Below, piece by piece: positions 21,742 through 38,543 of a stretch of DNA of 59,041 nt. The notes under the pieces were generated by a model. It ran no database searches. It was not told the origin of the DNA and worked only from the letters and a program-made list of their open reading frames with translations. Source of the stretch: Pseudomonas maioricensis (GTDB lineage: Bacteria; Pseudomonadota; Gammaproteobacteria; Pseudomonadales; Pseudomonadaceae); contig NZ_LOHG01000003.1 of NCBI RefSeq assembly GCF_022790535.1, positions 36,208 through 95,248 of the forward strand, given 5' to 3'. The position numbers were made by a program, and so were the translations under genes. Positions within the stretch are counted from its first letter, which is position 1; each line of letters starts with the position of its first letter.

Positions 21742-22929
21742 TCAATCAGCCTGACGACGCAGGAAAGCCGGGATATCCAGGTAATCCAGATCGTCATTCG
21801 GACTCATTTTTGCGGCTGTAGCGCCTGCGTGAGCCTGATTGCGCATCACGGTAGGACGATCCAGGTCGCGGTAGTTGACCGACGGGGCTTCCTGACGAGC
21901 AGCAGCAGGCTGAGCCTGAGACGGCTGGGCAGTTTGCAGGGTGTTGTCGATAACCTTGACCGGCTTCTCGATTTTCGCGCCCAGACCAGTGGCAACCACA
22001 GTCACGTGCAGCTCGTCGCGCATGTCCGGATCGATAACAGTACCGACCTTGACCATTGCGTGCTCGGAAGCGAACGCTTCAATGATGCTACCTACGTCCG
22101 AGTACTCACCCAGAGACAGGTCAGGACCGGCGGTGATGTTGACCAGGATGCCGCGAGCGCCCTGCAGGTTAACGTCTTCGAGCAGCGGGTTACGAATGGC
22201 TGCTTCGGTCGCTTCACGTGCACGGTTCGGACCGCTGGCGCAGCCAGTGCCCATCATCGCCATGCCCATTTCGCTCATCACGGTACGCACGTCGGCGAAG
22301 TCGACGTTGATCATGCCCGGACGTTTGATGATGTCGGAGATACCGCGAACAGCACCGGCCAGAACATCGTCTGCCTTGGCGAAAGCCGACAGCAGGCTGG
22401 CGTCTTTACCGAGGATGGTCAGCAGCTTCTCGTTAGGAATGGTGATCAACGAGTCAACGCTTTCAGACAGCATGCGGATGCCTTCATCGGCGATCTGCAT
22501 ACGCTTGCGACCTTCGAACGGGAACGGACGAGTCACCACCGCTACGGTGAGGATGCCCATTTCCTTGGCCACTTCAGCAATGATCGGAGCTGCACCGGTA
22601 CCGGTACCGCCGCCCATGCCAGTGGTAATGAAAACCATGTTGGTGCCCTGCAGAACTTCTGCAATGCGCTCACGATCTTCCAGAGCAGCCTGACGGCCAA
22701 CTTCAGGGTTGGCGCCAGCGCCAAGACCTTTGGTAACGCCAGTACCCAGTTGCAGGATGGTACGCGCGCCGATGTTTTTCAGCGCTTGAGCATCAGTGTT
22801 GGCGCAGATGAATTCCACACCTTCGATGTTGCTCTTGACCATGTGATTAACGGCGTTGCCGCCACCACCACCCACACCGATAACTTTGATTACCGGGCTT
22901 TGCGGGACGTTGTCTACGAGTTCGAACAT
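21742..22929 (-). CDS. ftsZ: Cell division protein FtsZ
   Basis: The tubulin-like GTPase that forms the Z ring. The 395 residues start at MFELVDNVPQSPVIKV; longer open frame upstream has no ribosome-binding site, whereas AAAGGAGAGGGAAA precedes this ATG. The GTP-binding motif GGGTGTGAAP is near residue 104, with a Gly-rich GVGGGGGNAVNHM at 17-29. The T7 catalytic-loop region around NVDFADVRTVM is near 205. A variable linker then leads to the C-terminal peptide DYLDIPAFLRRQAD, which binds FtsA, ZipA and other partners. It follows ftsA by 67 bases. Confidence 0.99.
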   Translation of the reverse strand: MFELVDNVPQSPVIKVIGVGGGGGNAVNHMVKSNIEGVEFICANTDAQALKNIGARTILQLGTGVTKGLGAGANPEVGRQAALEDRERIAEVLQGTNMVFITTGMGGGTGTGAAPIIAEVAKEMGILTVAVVTRPFPFEGRKRMQIADEGIRMLSESVDSLITIPNEKLLTILGKDASLLSAFAKADDVLAGAVRGISDIIKRPGMINVDFADVRTVMSEMGMAMMGTGCASGPNRAREATEAAIRNPLLEDVNLQGARGILVNITAGPDLSLGEYSDVGSIIEAFASEHAMVKVGTVIDPDMRDELHVTVVATGLGAKIEKPVKVIDNTLQTAQPSQAQPAAARQEAPSVNYRDLDRPTVMRNQAHAGATAAKMSPNDDLDYLDIPAFLRRQAD

Positions 22930-22996
22930 TTTCCCTCTCCTTTCATTCTCTAGTTTTTTTGCCTGGTGCCCACTGCTGCCATTACTGCTTTGAGGC

Positions 22997-24256
22997 TTAG
23001 AAGTTGCCTTGCACCCAGCGCTTGAAGCGTTCAAGCACTGGAGCTTTAGGCTCATCTCCATAGCCGCTACTGCTACTACTGATCCCGGACAAAGAGAAAC
23101 CGTCAGACTGCTTTTGCAGCCCGTACAGCAACAAGCCGACACCGGTGGAATAAATCGGGTTACGCACGACATCTGCGAGCCCTTTAACGCTATGCGGCAC
23201 ACCCAGGCGCACCGGCATATGGAAGATTTCCTCGGCCAGTTCGACCGCGCCTTCCATTTTCGAGGTACCGCCGGTCAGCACGATGCCGGCCGGGATAAGA
23301 TCTTCGTAACCACTGCGACGCAGTTCCGCCTGAATCAGGGTGAACAGTTCGTCGTAGCGAGGCTCGACCACTTCGGCCAGGGCCTGACGCGACAGTTCGC
23401 GAGGTGGACGGTCACCAACGCTTGGCACTTTGATCGTCTCACCTGCACCGGCCAGTTTGGCCAAGGCACAGGCATAGCGAATCTTGATCTCTTCGGCGTA
23501 TTGCGTCGGGGTACGCAAGGCCATGGCGATATCGTTGGTCACTTGATCACCGGCAATCGGGATCACCGCGGTGTGGCGAATCGCGCCTTCGGTGAAGATC
23601 GCGATGTCGGTCGTGCCGCCACCAATATCCACCAGGCAGACGCCCAGCTCTTTTTCGTCATCGGTGAGGACCGAGTACGCCGAAGCCAGTTGCTCAAGAA
23701 TGATGTCGTCAATTTCCAGACCGCAGCGACGCACGCACTTCTCGATGTTCTGCGCAGCGTTCACGGCGCAGGTCACCACATGCACCTTGGCTTCCAGACG
23801 TACGCCCGACATGCCCAGTGGCTCACGAACGCCTTCCTGGTTATCGATCACGTAATCCTGCGGCAAGGTGTGCAATACGCGCTGGTCAGCCGGAATAGCG
23901 ACAGCCTGAGCGGCGTCGAGTACGCGCTCCAGGTCCGCCGAGCTGACCTCACGGTCGCGAATCGCGACGATACCGTGGGAATTGAGGCTGCGAATGTGGT
24001 TGCCTGCCACCCCGACGAACGCCGAGTGAATACGGCAGCCCGCCATCAACTGGGCCTCCTCCACTGCGCGCTGGATCGACTGAACGGTGGATTCGATATT
24101 CACCACCACGCCCTTCTTCAGGCCGCGGGATGGATGAGTACCGATACCGACGATTTCCAGCGTGCCATCGGCCGCGACTTCGCCTACCAGCGCCACCACC
24201 TTGGAGGTGCCGATATCCAAGCCAACGATCATTTTGCCGCTTTGCACGTTTGCCAT
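22997..24256 (-). CDS. ftsA: Cell division protein FtsA
   Basis: An actin-like protein that tethers FtsZ to the membrane and recruits late divisome proteins. The 419 residues from MANVQSGKMIVGLDIGTSK contain the phosphate 1 loop (GLDIGTSKV), phosphate 2 (VDIGGGTTDIAIF, about 200) and the adenosine motif (GIVLTGGTSKMEG, about 330). The C-terminal amphipathic membrane-targeting helix is VLERFKRWVQGNF. The ATG has an AGGCAGGACC context; a longer open frame upstream overlaps ftsQ and is not used. ftsA starts 14 bases after ftsQ ends. Confidence 0.98.
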   Translation of the reverse strand: MANVQSGKMIVGLDIGTSKVVALVGEVAADGTLEIVGIGTHPSRGLKKGVVVNIESTVQSIQRAVEEAQLMAGCRIHSAFVGVAGNHIRSLNSHGIVAIRDREVSSADLERVLDAAQAVAIPADQRVLHTLPQDYVIDNQEGVREPLGMSGVRLEAKVHVVTCAVNAAQNIEKCVRRCGLEIDDIILEQLASAYSVLTDDEKELGVCLVDIGGGTTDIAIFTEGAIRHTAVIPIAGDQVTNDIAMALRTPTQYAEEIKIRYACALAKLAGAGETIKVPSVGDRPPRELSRQALAEVVEPRYDELFTLIQAELRRSGYEDLIPAGIVLTGGTSKMEGAVELAEEIFHMPVRLGVPHSVKGLADVVRNPIYSTGVGLLLYGLQKQSDGFSLSGISSSSSGYGDEPKAPVLERFKRWVQGNF

Positions 24257-24270
24257 GGTCCTGCCTCTTG

Positions 24271-25137
24271 TCAATTCTTCGCGACGGCGGGTTTGTCCGT
24301 CGGAGGCGCTGTCTGCTCGCGCCACCCGACGGCAAGGCCGTTGGAGTAGCGCAGGTCGATGCGCGCAATATTCGTGATCTGTTCTTTAAGCGTTTTGTCG
24401 TAAATGGCGATAAAACGGCGCATTTTTTCTACAAGGCGATCGCGTCCCAGCAACAATTCGATACCGGGACCCGCACTGCCCGCGCCCGTGGTCAAAAACC
24501 AGCTCCCACGTTCACGTAATTCCAGCCGAGCGATGGAGAACCCCATTGGGCGCAACATCTGACTCAACACCTGATACTGCTGCATCACTTGCTGCTGAGC
24601 CCGCTGCGGGCCAAACAATTGCGGCAAGTGTTCGTAATTGGCCAGCTCGCGTGGTGTAAATGCTTCGCCCTGATTGTTGAGCAAAGCTTCATCGCCCCAG
24701 CGCGCCACTGGCAATTGTTCTTCCAGGCGGATCACAACCTGATCCGGCCATACACGTCGTACTTCTGCGTGGGCAATCCACGGCATCTTTTCCAGCTCGC
24801 TGCGCATAGCAGCGAGATCGATGGTGAAGAAGCTCGCCGCTACATAAGGCGCGATCCGCTGCTGCACCGCTTGCTGGCTGATATAGCTCAGGTCGCCCTG
24901 AACATTGATCTTGGTGATCGGCCGGTCGGCGTAGGGCAGCAACCGCTGCGCGCCCTCATAAACGCCATAACCCAACGCAACCATCAGTACCAACCAGCCC
25001 AGCTTTTTAAAGAAACCGCCCACCTTGGCTTTCGGCAAACGTGCCGACAGCGGCTCTTTGGCAACCATGCGACTGGCACCACGCGGCACCGGCTTGCGGC
25101 CGGTTGCTGGAGGCTGATGACGCGCCGTCGCGTTCAT
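24271..25137 (-). CDS. ftsQ: Cell division protein FtsQ
   Basis: A single-pass inner-membrane divisome protein that bridges early and late division proteins through FtsB-FtsL. The 288 residues have a basic cytoplasmic N-terminus (1-45), one transmembrane segment ([18 protein letters not shown], about 46-63), and a POTRA domain beginning [14 protein letters not shown] (about 77). A beta domain follows, including [15 protein letters not shown]. It lies 3 bases downstream of ddlB. Confidence 0.97.
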   Translation of the reverse strand: MNATARHQPPATGRKPVPRGASRMVAKEPLSARLPKAKVGGFFKKLGWLVLMVALGYGVYEGAQRLLPYADRPITKINVQGDLSYISQQAVQQRIAPYVAASFFTIDLAAMRSELEKMPWIAHAEVRRVWPDQVVIRLEEQLPVARWGDEALLNNQGEAFTPRELANYEHLPQLFGPQRAQQQVMQQYQVLSQMLRPMGFSIARLELRERGSWFLTTGAGSAGPGIELLLGRDRLVEKMRRFIAIYDKTLKEQITNIARIDLRYSNGLAVGWREQTAPPTDKPAVAKN

Positions 25138-25140
25138 GAC

Positions 25141-27549
<2,409 letters not shown>

Positions 27550-27557
<8 letters not shown>

Positions 27558-28620
27558 GAGCCACCTCCAGACAGATATCTACAACGGTATTGGTCGCATC
27601 AGGCTTGGCCAGCCGGCGGGCGGTACGAGCCATCGTGTTGAGTTGTTCGGGTTGCATCAAAACCTCTTTCAGACGCGCCGCCATATCGGCTGCGTCAGTT
27701 GTCGCTTGTGGCATGACGAAAGCGGCGCCTTCGTGAGCCAGATAGTCGGCGTTACGGGACTGGTGATCGTCGATCGCATGGGGCAACGGCACCAACAGCG
27801 AGGGCAGTCCGGCCGCCGCCAATTCACTGATGGTCAATGCGCCTGCGCGGCAGACCACCAGGTCGGCCCAGCCATACGCTTGGGCCATGTCTTTGATGAA
27901 CGGGGCGACCTGCGCCTCGACACCGGCAGTGCGATAACGCTCAGCGGTGACTTCATCGTGATTCTTGCCAGCCTGATGAAAGACCTCAGGCCGAAACTCG
28001 GCAGGCACCAGCGAAAGCGCCTCCGGCAATAATTTGTTCAGCGGCTCGGCTCCCAGACTGCCGCCCAGCACCAGCAAGCGAGCCTTGCGCCCGGCCAGCG
28101 CCTGACGCGGAGTTTCCAGGAACAGCTCGGTACGCACCGGGTTACCCGTAGTGCGGCGTTTTTCCGAAGCAGCAAAGGTGTTCGGAAAAGCTTCACACAC
28201 CCGACTCGCGAACGAGGCCAGACTGCGATTGGCAGTACCGGCAACAGCGTTCTGCTCATGAATGATCAAAGGGACTTTGCCCAGCTTCGCGGCAAGGCCG
28301 CCTGGACCGGTGACATAACCACCGAAACCCACCACGCAAACCGGCTTCAACTCGCGCACGATTTTGCGGGCCTGCATCAAGGCTTTGAGCAACATCAGCG
28401 GTGCCTTGAGCAAGGACAGGCGGCCCTTGCCTCGCAAACCGGTGACATTGATGAGGTGCAAGGCGAATCCAGCCTGCGGCACCAGTTCGTTTTCAATGCC
28501 GCGTGGCGTACCGAGCCAGTGAACCTTGTAGCCGCGAGCCTGAAACTCTCGCGCGCACGCCAGGGCCGGGAACACGTGCCCACCGGTGCCGCCAGCCATG
28601 ATCAGCACATTAGCGTCCAT
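27550..28620 (-). CDS. murG: MurG, lipid II-forming N-acetylglucosaminyltransferase
   Basis: MurG adds GlcNAc to lipid I, giving lipid II at the inner face of the membrane. The 356-residue GT-B protein starts [20 protein letters not shown]; the first G loop GGTGGHVFP is intact, the second reads [11 protein letters not shown] (about 104), and the UDP-binding [11 protein letters not shown] lies near 254. ATG 28620 has GAGGAGCCC upstream and is preferred to a start 10 codons earlier. It overlaps ftsW by 11 bases. Its product, lipid II, is the expected substrate of the colicin M-like toxin at 54.1-54.9 kb. Confidence 0.98.
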
Positions 28621-29824
28621 GGTTGGGCTCCTCGGCGAAGTCACTTTCATTGAACTCGGCTTCTTCGCTGCCCATGTTGTTGCGCGACTCCCACTCGATC
28701 CGCAGCAGCAGACCCAGGCTTGCGCAGCAGATCACCAACGAGCTGCCGCCGTAACTAAGGAACGGCAAGGTCAGACCTTTGGTTGGCAACAGGCCGACGT
28801 TCACACCGATATTGATCAGGAACTGACCGATCCACAGGAAAGCCAGACCGTAGGCCACGTAGGCACCGAAGAATTGCTTGGCGCGCTCGGCCCACATGCC
28901 GATGTACATCGCGCGAATACTGACGAATACGAACAGCGCTACGGTCAGCAGCGAGCCCACAACGCCCAACTCTTCGGCGAGTACCGAGAACACAAAGTCA
29001 GTGTGGGCCTCTGGCAGATAGAACTGCTTCTGTACGCTGTTGCCCAGACCAACGCCCAGCCATTCACCACGGCCGAAGGCGATCAATGCCTGGGTCAACT
29101 GATAGCCGGAACCGAACTGATCAGACCACGGGTCGGTGAAGGTAATCAGACGCGCCATCCGATACGGTTGCGCTTGCACCAGCACGAACACTGCGCCGAC
29201 CGCCAGAGCTACCATCAAGCTGAAGCGGAACAGACCCACACCACCAAGGAACAGCATGGCCGCCGCAGCGCCCATCATCACGACGGTGGCACCGAAGTCA
29301 GGCTCCATGAGCAGCAGACCGGCCATTGGCAGCAGGACGATGAATGGCTTGAAGAAGCCCATCCAGCTTTCGCGAACTTCCTGCTGGCGGCGAATCAGGT
29401 AACCGGCGAGGAAAATCACCACGAAGACTTTGGCGATTTCCGAAGGCTGTACGTTGAACATGCCGAAGCCGATCCAGCGCATCGAGCCGTTCACCTCACG
29501 GCCAATACCCGGTACCAGCACCATGACCAACAGACCAAATGCGCCCAATAGCATCATCCAGCCCAGACGCTGCCAGGTGGCGACCGGAATCATCATGGTC
29601 AAGCCACAAGCGAAGATGCCGATGATCATGTAGATCAAATGGCGAGTCATCATATAGAGCGTGTTGCCGGAGTTCACCGCAGCCACTTCAGAGGAAGCGG
29701 AGGTGATCATCACTAGGCCCAGGCCCAACAAAGCCAGGCAGCCAGCCAGCATAGGAAAATCAAGGTCGATACCACGACCACTGATTATCGGGGACGGGAA
29801 TGGCTTGATTACGCCGAAAATCAT
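28610..29824 (-). CDS. ftsW: FtsW, septal SEDS peptidoglycan glycosyltransferase
   Basis: A SEDS-family polymerase that extends septal glycan strands from lipid II, working with FtsI. The 404 residues contain about ten membrane segments. Family motifs are seen, including GREVNGSMRWIGFG (with the ample extracellular loop), QPSEIAKVF and the C-terminal GLTLPFLSYGGSS. ATG 29824 overlaps the murD stop as ATGA, so the upstream 25-codon extension is rejected. The acidic C-terminal tail ends EEPNHGR. Confidence 0.97.
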   Translation of the reverse strand: MIFGVIKPFPSPIISGRGIDLDFPMLAGCLALLGLGLVMITSASSEVAAVNSGNTLYMMTRHLIYMIIGIFACGLTMMIPVATWQRLGWMMLLGAFGLLVMVLVPGIGREVNGSMRWIGFGMFNVQPSEIAKVFVVIFLAGYLIRRQQEVRESWMGFFKPFIVLLPMAGLLLMEPDFGATVVMMGAAAAMLFLGGVGLFRFSLMVALAVGAVFVLVQAQPYRMARLITFTDPWSDQFGSGYQLTQALIAFGRGEWLGVGLGNSVQKQFYLPEAHTDFVFSVLAEELGVVGSLLTVALFVFVSIRAMYIGMWAERAKQFFGAYVAYGLAFLWIGQFLINIGVNVGLLPTKGLTLPFLSYGGSSLVICCASLGLLLRIEWESRNNMGSEEAEFNESDFAEEPNHGR

Positions 29825-31167
29825 GACAAGTCCCCCACGGCTTGCGCGAACAGACGACCGCGCTCTTCGTAGTTTTTGAACATGTCGAAACTGGCGCACG
29901 CCGGAGACAGCAGTACCGCGTCACCCGACTGTGCGATCTCGGCGCAACGCAATACAGCGTCGTCCAGAGTTGCAACGCGGACCAGTGTTACATCGTCACC
30001 CAGAGCCTGGGCAATGAGCTCGGCATCACGGCCGATCAGTACCACCGCGCGGCAGTTGGCAGCGACAGGTGCACGCAGGCCGCTGAAGTCGGCGCCCTTG
30101 CCGTCACCGCCGGCGATCAACACCAGCTTGCCTTCGATATCAGCACCAAGGCCTTCGATCGCGGCCAGTGCAGCACCGACGTTGGTGGCCTTGGAGTCGT
30201 CGTAATAGCTCACGCCATTGCGCTCACGCAGCCATTGGCAACGATGCTCCAGGCCGCCGAAGCTACGCAGGCTGGAAAGCATGGCGTCCATCGGTAAACC
30301 GACAGCATGGCCCAGCGCGAGCGCAGCCAGGGCGTTGGCCTGGTTATGAGCGCCACGGATTTTCAATTCACGTACAGGCATCAGGTTTTCGAATTGGAAA
30401 GCGAGGTATTTCTCGCCGTCTTCTTCGCGCAATCCGAAGCCATGGAAATCGGGCTTGTTCAGACCAAAGGTCCAGCACGGCAGACCTTCACCAATCAACG
30501 GCCGGGTCAGAACGTCCTGACGGTTGACGACTACCTGACGAGCCCCACGGAATACCCGGTGCTTGGCCAAATGATAGGCAGGCAAGCCGCTATAACGGTC
30601 CATGTGGTCTTCACTGATGTTCAACACGGTCGCCACTTCTGCGCCGAGTTGATCGGTGGTTTCCAACTGGAAGCTGGAGAGTTCCATGACATAAAGTTCG
30701 ATGTCATCGTTGAGCAGATCCAGCGCAGGCGTCCCTAGATTGCCGCCAACAGCAACGCGCTTGCCCGCTGCCGCAGCCATCTCACCAACCAGCGTGGTCA
30801 CGGTGCTTTTGGCGTTGGAGCCAGTGATGGCAATGATTGGGGCCTTGGCATTACGGGCGAACAGTTCGATGTCGCCGGACAGCTTCACGCCTCGGGCAGC
30901 GGCCTGCTGCAATGCCGGGGTAGCGAGCGCAAGACCGGGGCTCACGTACAACTCGTCCGCACGGCACAGGAATTCGACGTCCAGTTCGCCACAACGCACA
31001 TCCACCTGCGGATAATCGCGACGCAGTGTCGCCAGTTCCGGTGGATTTTCCCGCGTATCAGCGACGGCAAACGACACGCCCCGGCTCGCCAGAAAGCGAA
31101 CCAGGGACATGCCGCTCTTGCCGAGGCCGACAATGATGCGGAAATGGTCTGAAGCGATAAGAGACAC
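29821..31167 (-). CDS. murD: UDP-N-acetylmuramoylalanine--D-glutamate ligase MurD
   Basis: Adds D-Glu to UDP-MurNAc-L-Ala. The 448 residues contain the N-terminal Rossmann-like domain (GLGKSGMSLVRFL, about 14-26), the P-loop ITGSNAKSTVTTLVGE (about 114), the ISEDHMDRY segment (about 183) and YDDSKATNVGAALAA (about 310). It begins 5 bases after the mraY stop and overlaps ftsW. Confidence 0.98.
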   Translation of the reverse strand: MSLIASDHFRIIVGLGKSGMSLVRFLASRGVSFAVADTRENPPELATLRRDYPQVDVRCGELDVEFLCRADELYVSPGLALATPALQQAAARGVKLSGDIELFARNAKAPIIAITGSNAKSTVTTLVGEMAAAAGKRVAVGGNLGTPALDLLNDDIELYVMELSSFQLETTDQLGAEVATVLNISEDHMDRYSGLPAYHLAKHRVFRGARQVVVNRQDVLTRPLIGEGLPCWTFGLNKPDFHGFGLREEDGEKYLAFQFENLMPVRELKIRGAHNQANALAALALGHAVGLPMDAMLSSLRSFGGLEHRCQWLRERNGVSYYDDSKATNVGAALAAIEGLGADIEGKLVLIAGGDGKGADFSGLRAPVAANCRAVVLIGRDAELIAQALGDDVTLVRVATLDDAVLRCAEIAQSGDAVLLSPACASFDMFKNYEERGRLFAQAVGDLS

Positions 31168-31172
31168 TCGTT

Positions 31173-32255
31173 CTACCTCAGTTTCAGCGTGGCAAGACCG
31201 ATCAACACGAGAATCACGGTGATGATCCAGAAACGGACAATCACACGCGGCTCGGGCCAGCCTTTGAGTTCAAAGTGGTGGTGGATCGGCGCCATGCGAA
31301 AAACGCGGCGGCCGGTCAACTTAAAGGATGCAACCTGAATGACGACTGACAGGGTTTCCATCACAAACACACCGCCCATGATGAACAGAACGATTTCCTG
31401 ACGAACGATGACCGCAATGGTGCCCAGCGCTGCACCCAATGCCAGTGCGCCGACGTCACCCATGAAGACCTGGGCCGGATAGGTGTTGAACCATAGAAAC
31501 CCAAGCCCGGCACCGATCAACGCACCGCAGAACACAATGAGTTCGCCTGCGCCCGGTACATAGGGGATCAGCAGGTACTCAGCGAACTTCACGTTGCCGG
31601 ACAGGTAGCAGAAGATACCCAGCGCACCGCCCACCAGTACGGTTGGCAGAATGGCCAGGCCGTCGAGGCCATCGGTCAGGTTGACTGCGTTACTGGAGCC
31701 GACGATCACGAAATAGGTCAGCACGATGAAGCCGATGCCCAGCGCAATACTGGCGTCTTTGAACATCGGAATGATCAGTGTGGTTTCTACGGCCGAAGGC
31801 GCGGTCACATACAGGAAGATCGCTGCGCAAAGACCAAACACCGACTGCCAGAAATACTTCCAGCGACTCGGCAGGCCTTTCGAGTTCTTTTCGATGACTT
31901 TGCGGTAATCGTCCACCCAGCCGATACCACCAAACAACAGTGTCACCAGCAGCACCACCCACACATAGCGATTGCTCAGGTCAGCCCAGAGCAACGTGCT
32001 GATGCCAATGGACGACAGGATCAACGCCCCGCCCATGGTCGGCGTACCGGATTTGGACAGGTGAGACTGCGGCCCGTCGTTACGCACGGACTGACCGATC
32101 TGGCGCATCTGCAATGCACGGATCATCCAGGGCCCCAGGCACAGCGACAGCGACAATGCAGTAAGCACGCCGAGGATCCCGCGCAGGGTCAGGTATTGGA
32201 AGACCGCGAAGCCTTTGTGGAACTGTTGCAGAAACTCGGCCAGCAGCAGCAGCAT
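31173..32255 (-). CDS. mraY: MraY, phospho-MurNAc-pentapeptide translocase
   Basis: Transfers phospho-MurNAc-pentapeptide to undecaprenyl phosphate, forming lipid I in the inner membrane. The 360 residues (exactly the usual length) have ten membrane helices. Family motifs include GWVDDYRKV (about 113), [13 protein letters not shown] (about 190), [13 protein letters not shown] (about 265) and [11 protein letters not shown] (about 323). The start overlaps the murF stop by one base (TAATG). Confidence 0.99.
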   Translation of the reverse strand: MLLLLAEFLQQFHKGFAVFQYLTLRGILGVLTALSLSLCLGPWMIRALQMRQIGQSVRNDGPQSHLSKSGTPTMGGALILSSIGISTLLWADLSNRYVWVVLLVTLLFGGIGWVDDYRKVIEKNSKGLPSRWKYFWQSVFGLCAAIFLYVTAPSAVETTLIIPMFKDASIALGIGFIVLTYFVIVGSSNAVNLTDGLDGLAILPTVLVGGALGIFCYLSGNVKFAEYLLIPYVPGAGELIVFCGALIGAGLGFLWFNTYPAQVFMGDVGALALGAALGTIAVIVRQEIVLFIMGGVFVMETLSVVIQVASFKLTGRRVFRMAPIHHHFELKGWPEPRVIVRFWIITVILVLIGLATLKLR

Positions 32256-33625
32256 TAATGTGTCTCCAGGCTAGAACCGCATAGGGCGGCAACGACGTTT
32301 TCCATCGCAGCGCTCCGCGAGCCCTTGATCAATATTGTGGTTTGAGGATTCTGCTCGGCGCCCAGCGCAGCGATCAGGTCAGTCTGATTGGCAAAATGGC
32401 GCGCATGCTCGCCGAAGGCCTTGACTGCGTGGGCCATCAACGGACCAACGGCGTATAGCGCCGACACTTTGCCCGCGGCATAAGCCCCGACATCGCGATG
32501 ACCTTGTTCGGCCCAGTCGCCCAGCTCGCCAATGTCGCCGAGGACCAGCACGGTGCGGCCAGGGAAACCGGTGAGGATGTCTACGGCAGCATTGATTGAG
32601 CTTGGGTTGGCGTTGTAGGAGTCATCAATAACGCGCACACCATGGAGACCCAACTGCGCAACTGTGCGGCCTTTGACAGGCTGGACAGCGTTGAGCCCGG
32701 AAACGATACCGGCCAGATCAACGCCCATGGCATGACCAGCAGCCGCAGCAGCCAACGCATTGGCCACGTTATGCACGCCCAGCAGATTGAGTTGGACCGG
32801 AGCCGAGCCCAGCGGGCTCTTCAAGATAAAGCCGGGGCAACCCCGAGCATCGAGAGTCAGCTCCTGCGCATGGAAGTCGGCGCTCTGATCCGCAATCGCG
32901 AAGCTCACGATGCGGCGATCACCTGCACGGGCTGCCCAGATCGGGAAAGCCTTGTCGTCTTTGTTAAGAACAGCGACGCCAAAGCTGTCGAGTCCTTCGA
33001 GAATCTCGCCTTTGGCTTCAACTATTTTGTCAGGTCCGCCGAATTCGCCGACGTGAGCAGTACCCGCGTTGGTAATCAGCGCCACGTGAGGCTTGGTCAG
33101 ACTGACAGTGAAGGCGATTTCGCCTACACGAGACGCACCCATTTCAATCACGGCAGCCGAGTATTCAGGCGCCAGTTCAAGAAGGGTAAGAGGCACGCCC
33201 AGTTCATTGTTCAGATTGCCACGGGTAGCCAGGACCGGCCCCTTGGTGCGCATGACGCTGGCGAGCATCTCTTTGACAGTAGTCTTGCCGCTGGAACCGG
33301 TAATCGCTGCCACCGGCTTATCGACGAAAGCATTGCGGTTGAGCGCACCCAGTTGGGCAAGCGCCTTGCGGGTATCGAGTACCACCAGTTGCGGCAGCAC
33401 AGCATCCGGAATTTCGCGCTCGACCAATGCCGCTACAGCGCCTTTGGCTGCAACTTGATTCAGGTAATCATGGCCATCAAAACGCGGGCCTGTCAGGGCT
33501 ACAAACAGCTGACCGAGCCTGATAGCGCGGCTGTCGATACTCACGCCATCGAACGTGCGATCGTCACCCACAAGACGTGCATCAAGCACAGTGGTCAATT
33601 CACTGAGAGATAACGGCCTAAGCAT
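32255..33625 (-). CDS. murF: UDP-N-acetylmuramoyl-tripeptide--D-Ala-D-Ala ligase MurF
   Basis: Adds the D-Ala-D-Ala dipeptide made by DdlB. The 456 residues contain the family N-terminal domain ([10 protein letters not shown], about 25-34), the P-loop [14 protein letters not shown] (about 109), [12 protein letters not shown] (about 190) and [12 protein letters not shown] (about 330). It overlaps murE by 8 bases and mraY by one. Confidence 0.98.
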   Translation of the reverse strand: MLRPLSLSELTTVLDARLVGDDRTFDGVSIDSRAIRLGQLFVALTGPRFDGHDYLNQVAAKGAVAALVEREIPDAVLPQLVVLDTRKALAQLGALNRNAFVDKPVAAITGSSGKTTVKEMLASVMRTKGPVLATRGNLNNELGVPLTLLELAPEYSAAVIEMGASRVGEIAFTVSLTKPHVALITNAGTAHVGEFGGPDKIVEAKGEILEGLDSFGVAVLNKDDKAFPIWAARAGDRRIVSFAIADQSADFHAQELTLDARGCPGFILKSPLGSAPVQLNLLGVHNVANALAAAAAGHAMGVDLAGIVSGLNAVQPVKGRTVAQLGLHGVRVIDDSYNANPSSINAAVDILTGFPGRTVLVLGDIGELGDWAEQGHRDVGAYAAGKVSALYAVGPLMAHAVKAFGEHARHFANQTDLIAALGAEQNPQTTILIKGSRSAAMENVVAALCGSSLETH

Positions 33626-35080
33626 GGGTTACCTCCCACGCGGCCAACGCCTTGGCAGCTTCTTCCAGATCGGAAAATGGCTGGCGCTCGCCGTTGATTT
33701 CCTGATAGTCCTCGTGACCTTTGCCAGCGAGCACAATCACATCGCTGGCCGCAGCGCCGGCAATAATCTCGGCAATCGCCTGACCGCGACCTTCTACAAA
33801 ACGGATATTTTGTGCTGCGCTGAAACCCTGACGAATATCATCGAAGATTTGCGCGGGGGCCTCGGTACGCGGGTTGTCGTCGGTGACAAGCACGCTGTCG
33901 GCCAGGCGCTCGACGACCTCGGCCATCAACGGACGCTTGCCGCGGTCACGATCGCCGCCACAGCCAAACAGGCACGATAAACGCCCCTTGGCATGAGGAC
34001 GCAGCGCAGTCAGTACTTTTTCAAGCGCGTCAGGGGTGTGGGCGTAATCGACCACCACCAGCGGCTTCTCACCACCGCCCAGACGCTGCATACGCCCTAC
34101 CGGGCCTTCCAGCTTCGGCAGCACCTTGAGGATTTCGTCCAGCGCATAGTCCAGGCCCAGCAATGCGCCAACGGCAGCCAGTACATTGCTCAGGTTGAAA
34201 CGGCCCAAGAGGCTACTGCGCAACAAGTGCTGACCTTGCGGTGTAACCAGAGTGGCGCGCACGCCTTCGTCGTCGAATTTCGCATCGCGGCAATACAGAT
34301 AAGCGCTGGAGTCTTCCAGGCTGTAGGTGATCAGCCGGGACTCGCGCTTTTCAGCTGCCAGAGTGCGACCGAACTCATCATCGATGTTGATCACCCGGCA
34401 ACGCAGGTCGGACCAGGCGAACAGCTTGGCTTTCGCCGCGCCGTAAGCTTCCATGGTGCCGTGGTAGTCCAGGTGGTCACGGGACAGATTGGTCAGTACC
34501 GCGACATCAAAGGCCAGAGCCGTTGCTCGGCCCTGATCCAGACCATGGGACGAAACTTCGATTGCGACTGCGCGTGCACCGGCCTTTTTCAGGTCAGACA
34601 GTGTTGCCTGCACCGCGATAGGGTCCGGAGTGGTGTGCCGACCGCTCTGCAATGAGCCGTAGAAGCCGGTACCCAACGTCCCGACAATGCCGCAATGCTG
34701 ACCCAACAAGTCCAGCGCCTGCGCGACCAACTGGGTCACGCTGGTTTTGCCGTTGGTGCCCGTCACGCCAACCATATTCAGGCTGCGGCTCGGGTCACCA
34801 TAAAAACGCCCGGCAATATCCGACAACTGAGCAGCAAGGCCTCTGACCGGAATCATCGGTACATCAGTAAGCGGCAATACTTTCGCGCCTTCAACTTCAT
34901 AGGCCACCGCTGCGGCACCATGCGCCAAAGCGTCGGTGATGTGATCGCGACCGTCAAAGCGGCCGCCGGGAACGGCGAGAAACAAATCGCCGCCGCGCAC
35001 TTTACGGCTGTCCAGCGTCAACTCGCGAATCTGCAGATCGCTGGAAGCATGGGCAAAAATCTTGTTCAGGCTGGACGACA

Positions 35081-35081
<1 letters not shown>
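33618..35081 (-). CDS. murE: UDP-MurNAc-L-Ala-D-Glu--meso-diaminopimelate ligase MurE
   Basis: Adds the third amino acid of the stem peptide. The 487 residues carry the P-loop GVTGTNGKTSV (about 107) and the substrate-selective DNPRTE motif (about 408-413), which marks meso-diaminopimelate specificity, as expected for a Gram-negative. Other motifs: HTTPDPIAVQ and HSRDHLDYHG-like NLSRDHLDYHG. ATG 35081 overlaps the ftsI stop (TGATG); an in-frame TTG sits one codon earlier. Confidence 0.98.
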
Positions 35082-38045
<2,964 letters not shown>

Positions 38046-38047
38046 AG

Positions 38048-38503
38048 TCACAGGATCAGATCACGTAATTCATCAGGCATCGCGCCAGGTTGTTGAATGG
38101 CCGCCAGATCCGCATCAGCAAGAGCGTTCCAGGCGTCCTCGTCCCACAGTTGAAACTTATTAAGCTGGCCCACCAGCATCACGCGCTTATCCAACTTGGC
38201 ATATTCGCGAAGACGCGGCGGCACCAGAAAGCGCCCGCTGCCATCCAGCTCCAGATCAACCGCGTTACCGATCAGCAAACGCTGCAAGCGACGGTTTTCT
38301 TCGCGGAAAGTCGCAAGCTCACGCAATTTCGCCTCGATCAGCTCCCATTCGGAGAGCGGATAAAGGCACAAGCAAGGGTCAACGGCGTCAATGGTCACGA
38401 TCAATTGGCCGGCGCTACGCGAATCCAACTCGTCACGGTACCGGCTCGGCATAGCGAGACGGCCCTTTGCATCGAGATTGATTGCGTTTGCACCACGAAA
38501 CAC
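38048..38503 (-). CDS. mraZ: MraZ, transcriptional regulator of the dcw cluster
   Basis: The first gene of the dcw cluster. The 151 residues form two SpoVT-AbrB-like domains, each with the DxxxR motif ([14 protein letters not shown], about 10-23, and [14 protein letters not shown], about 85-98). MraZ assembles as a ring and represses its own promoter in E. coli by binding direct repeats. Matching repeats are present here at 38544-38570, just upstream of this gene. The start is GTG, with GGAGAAAG upstream. A small mraZ promoter region separates it from rnpB. Confidence 0.97.
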   Translation of the reverse strand: MFRGANAINLDAKGRLAMPSRYRDELDSRSAGQLIVTIDAVDPCLCLYPLSEWELIEAKLRELATFREENRRLQRLLIGNAVDLELDGSGRFLVPPRLREYAKLDKRVMLVGQLNKFQLWDEDAWNALADADLAAIQQPGAMPDELRDLIL

Positions 38504-38543
38504 AGGCGCTTTCTCCGAATTCTAACTTTTTGCGTTAAAAAAA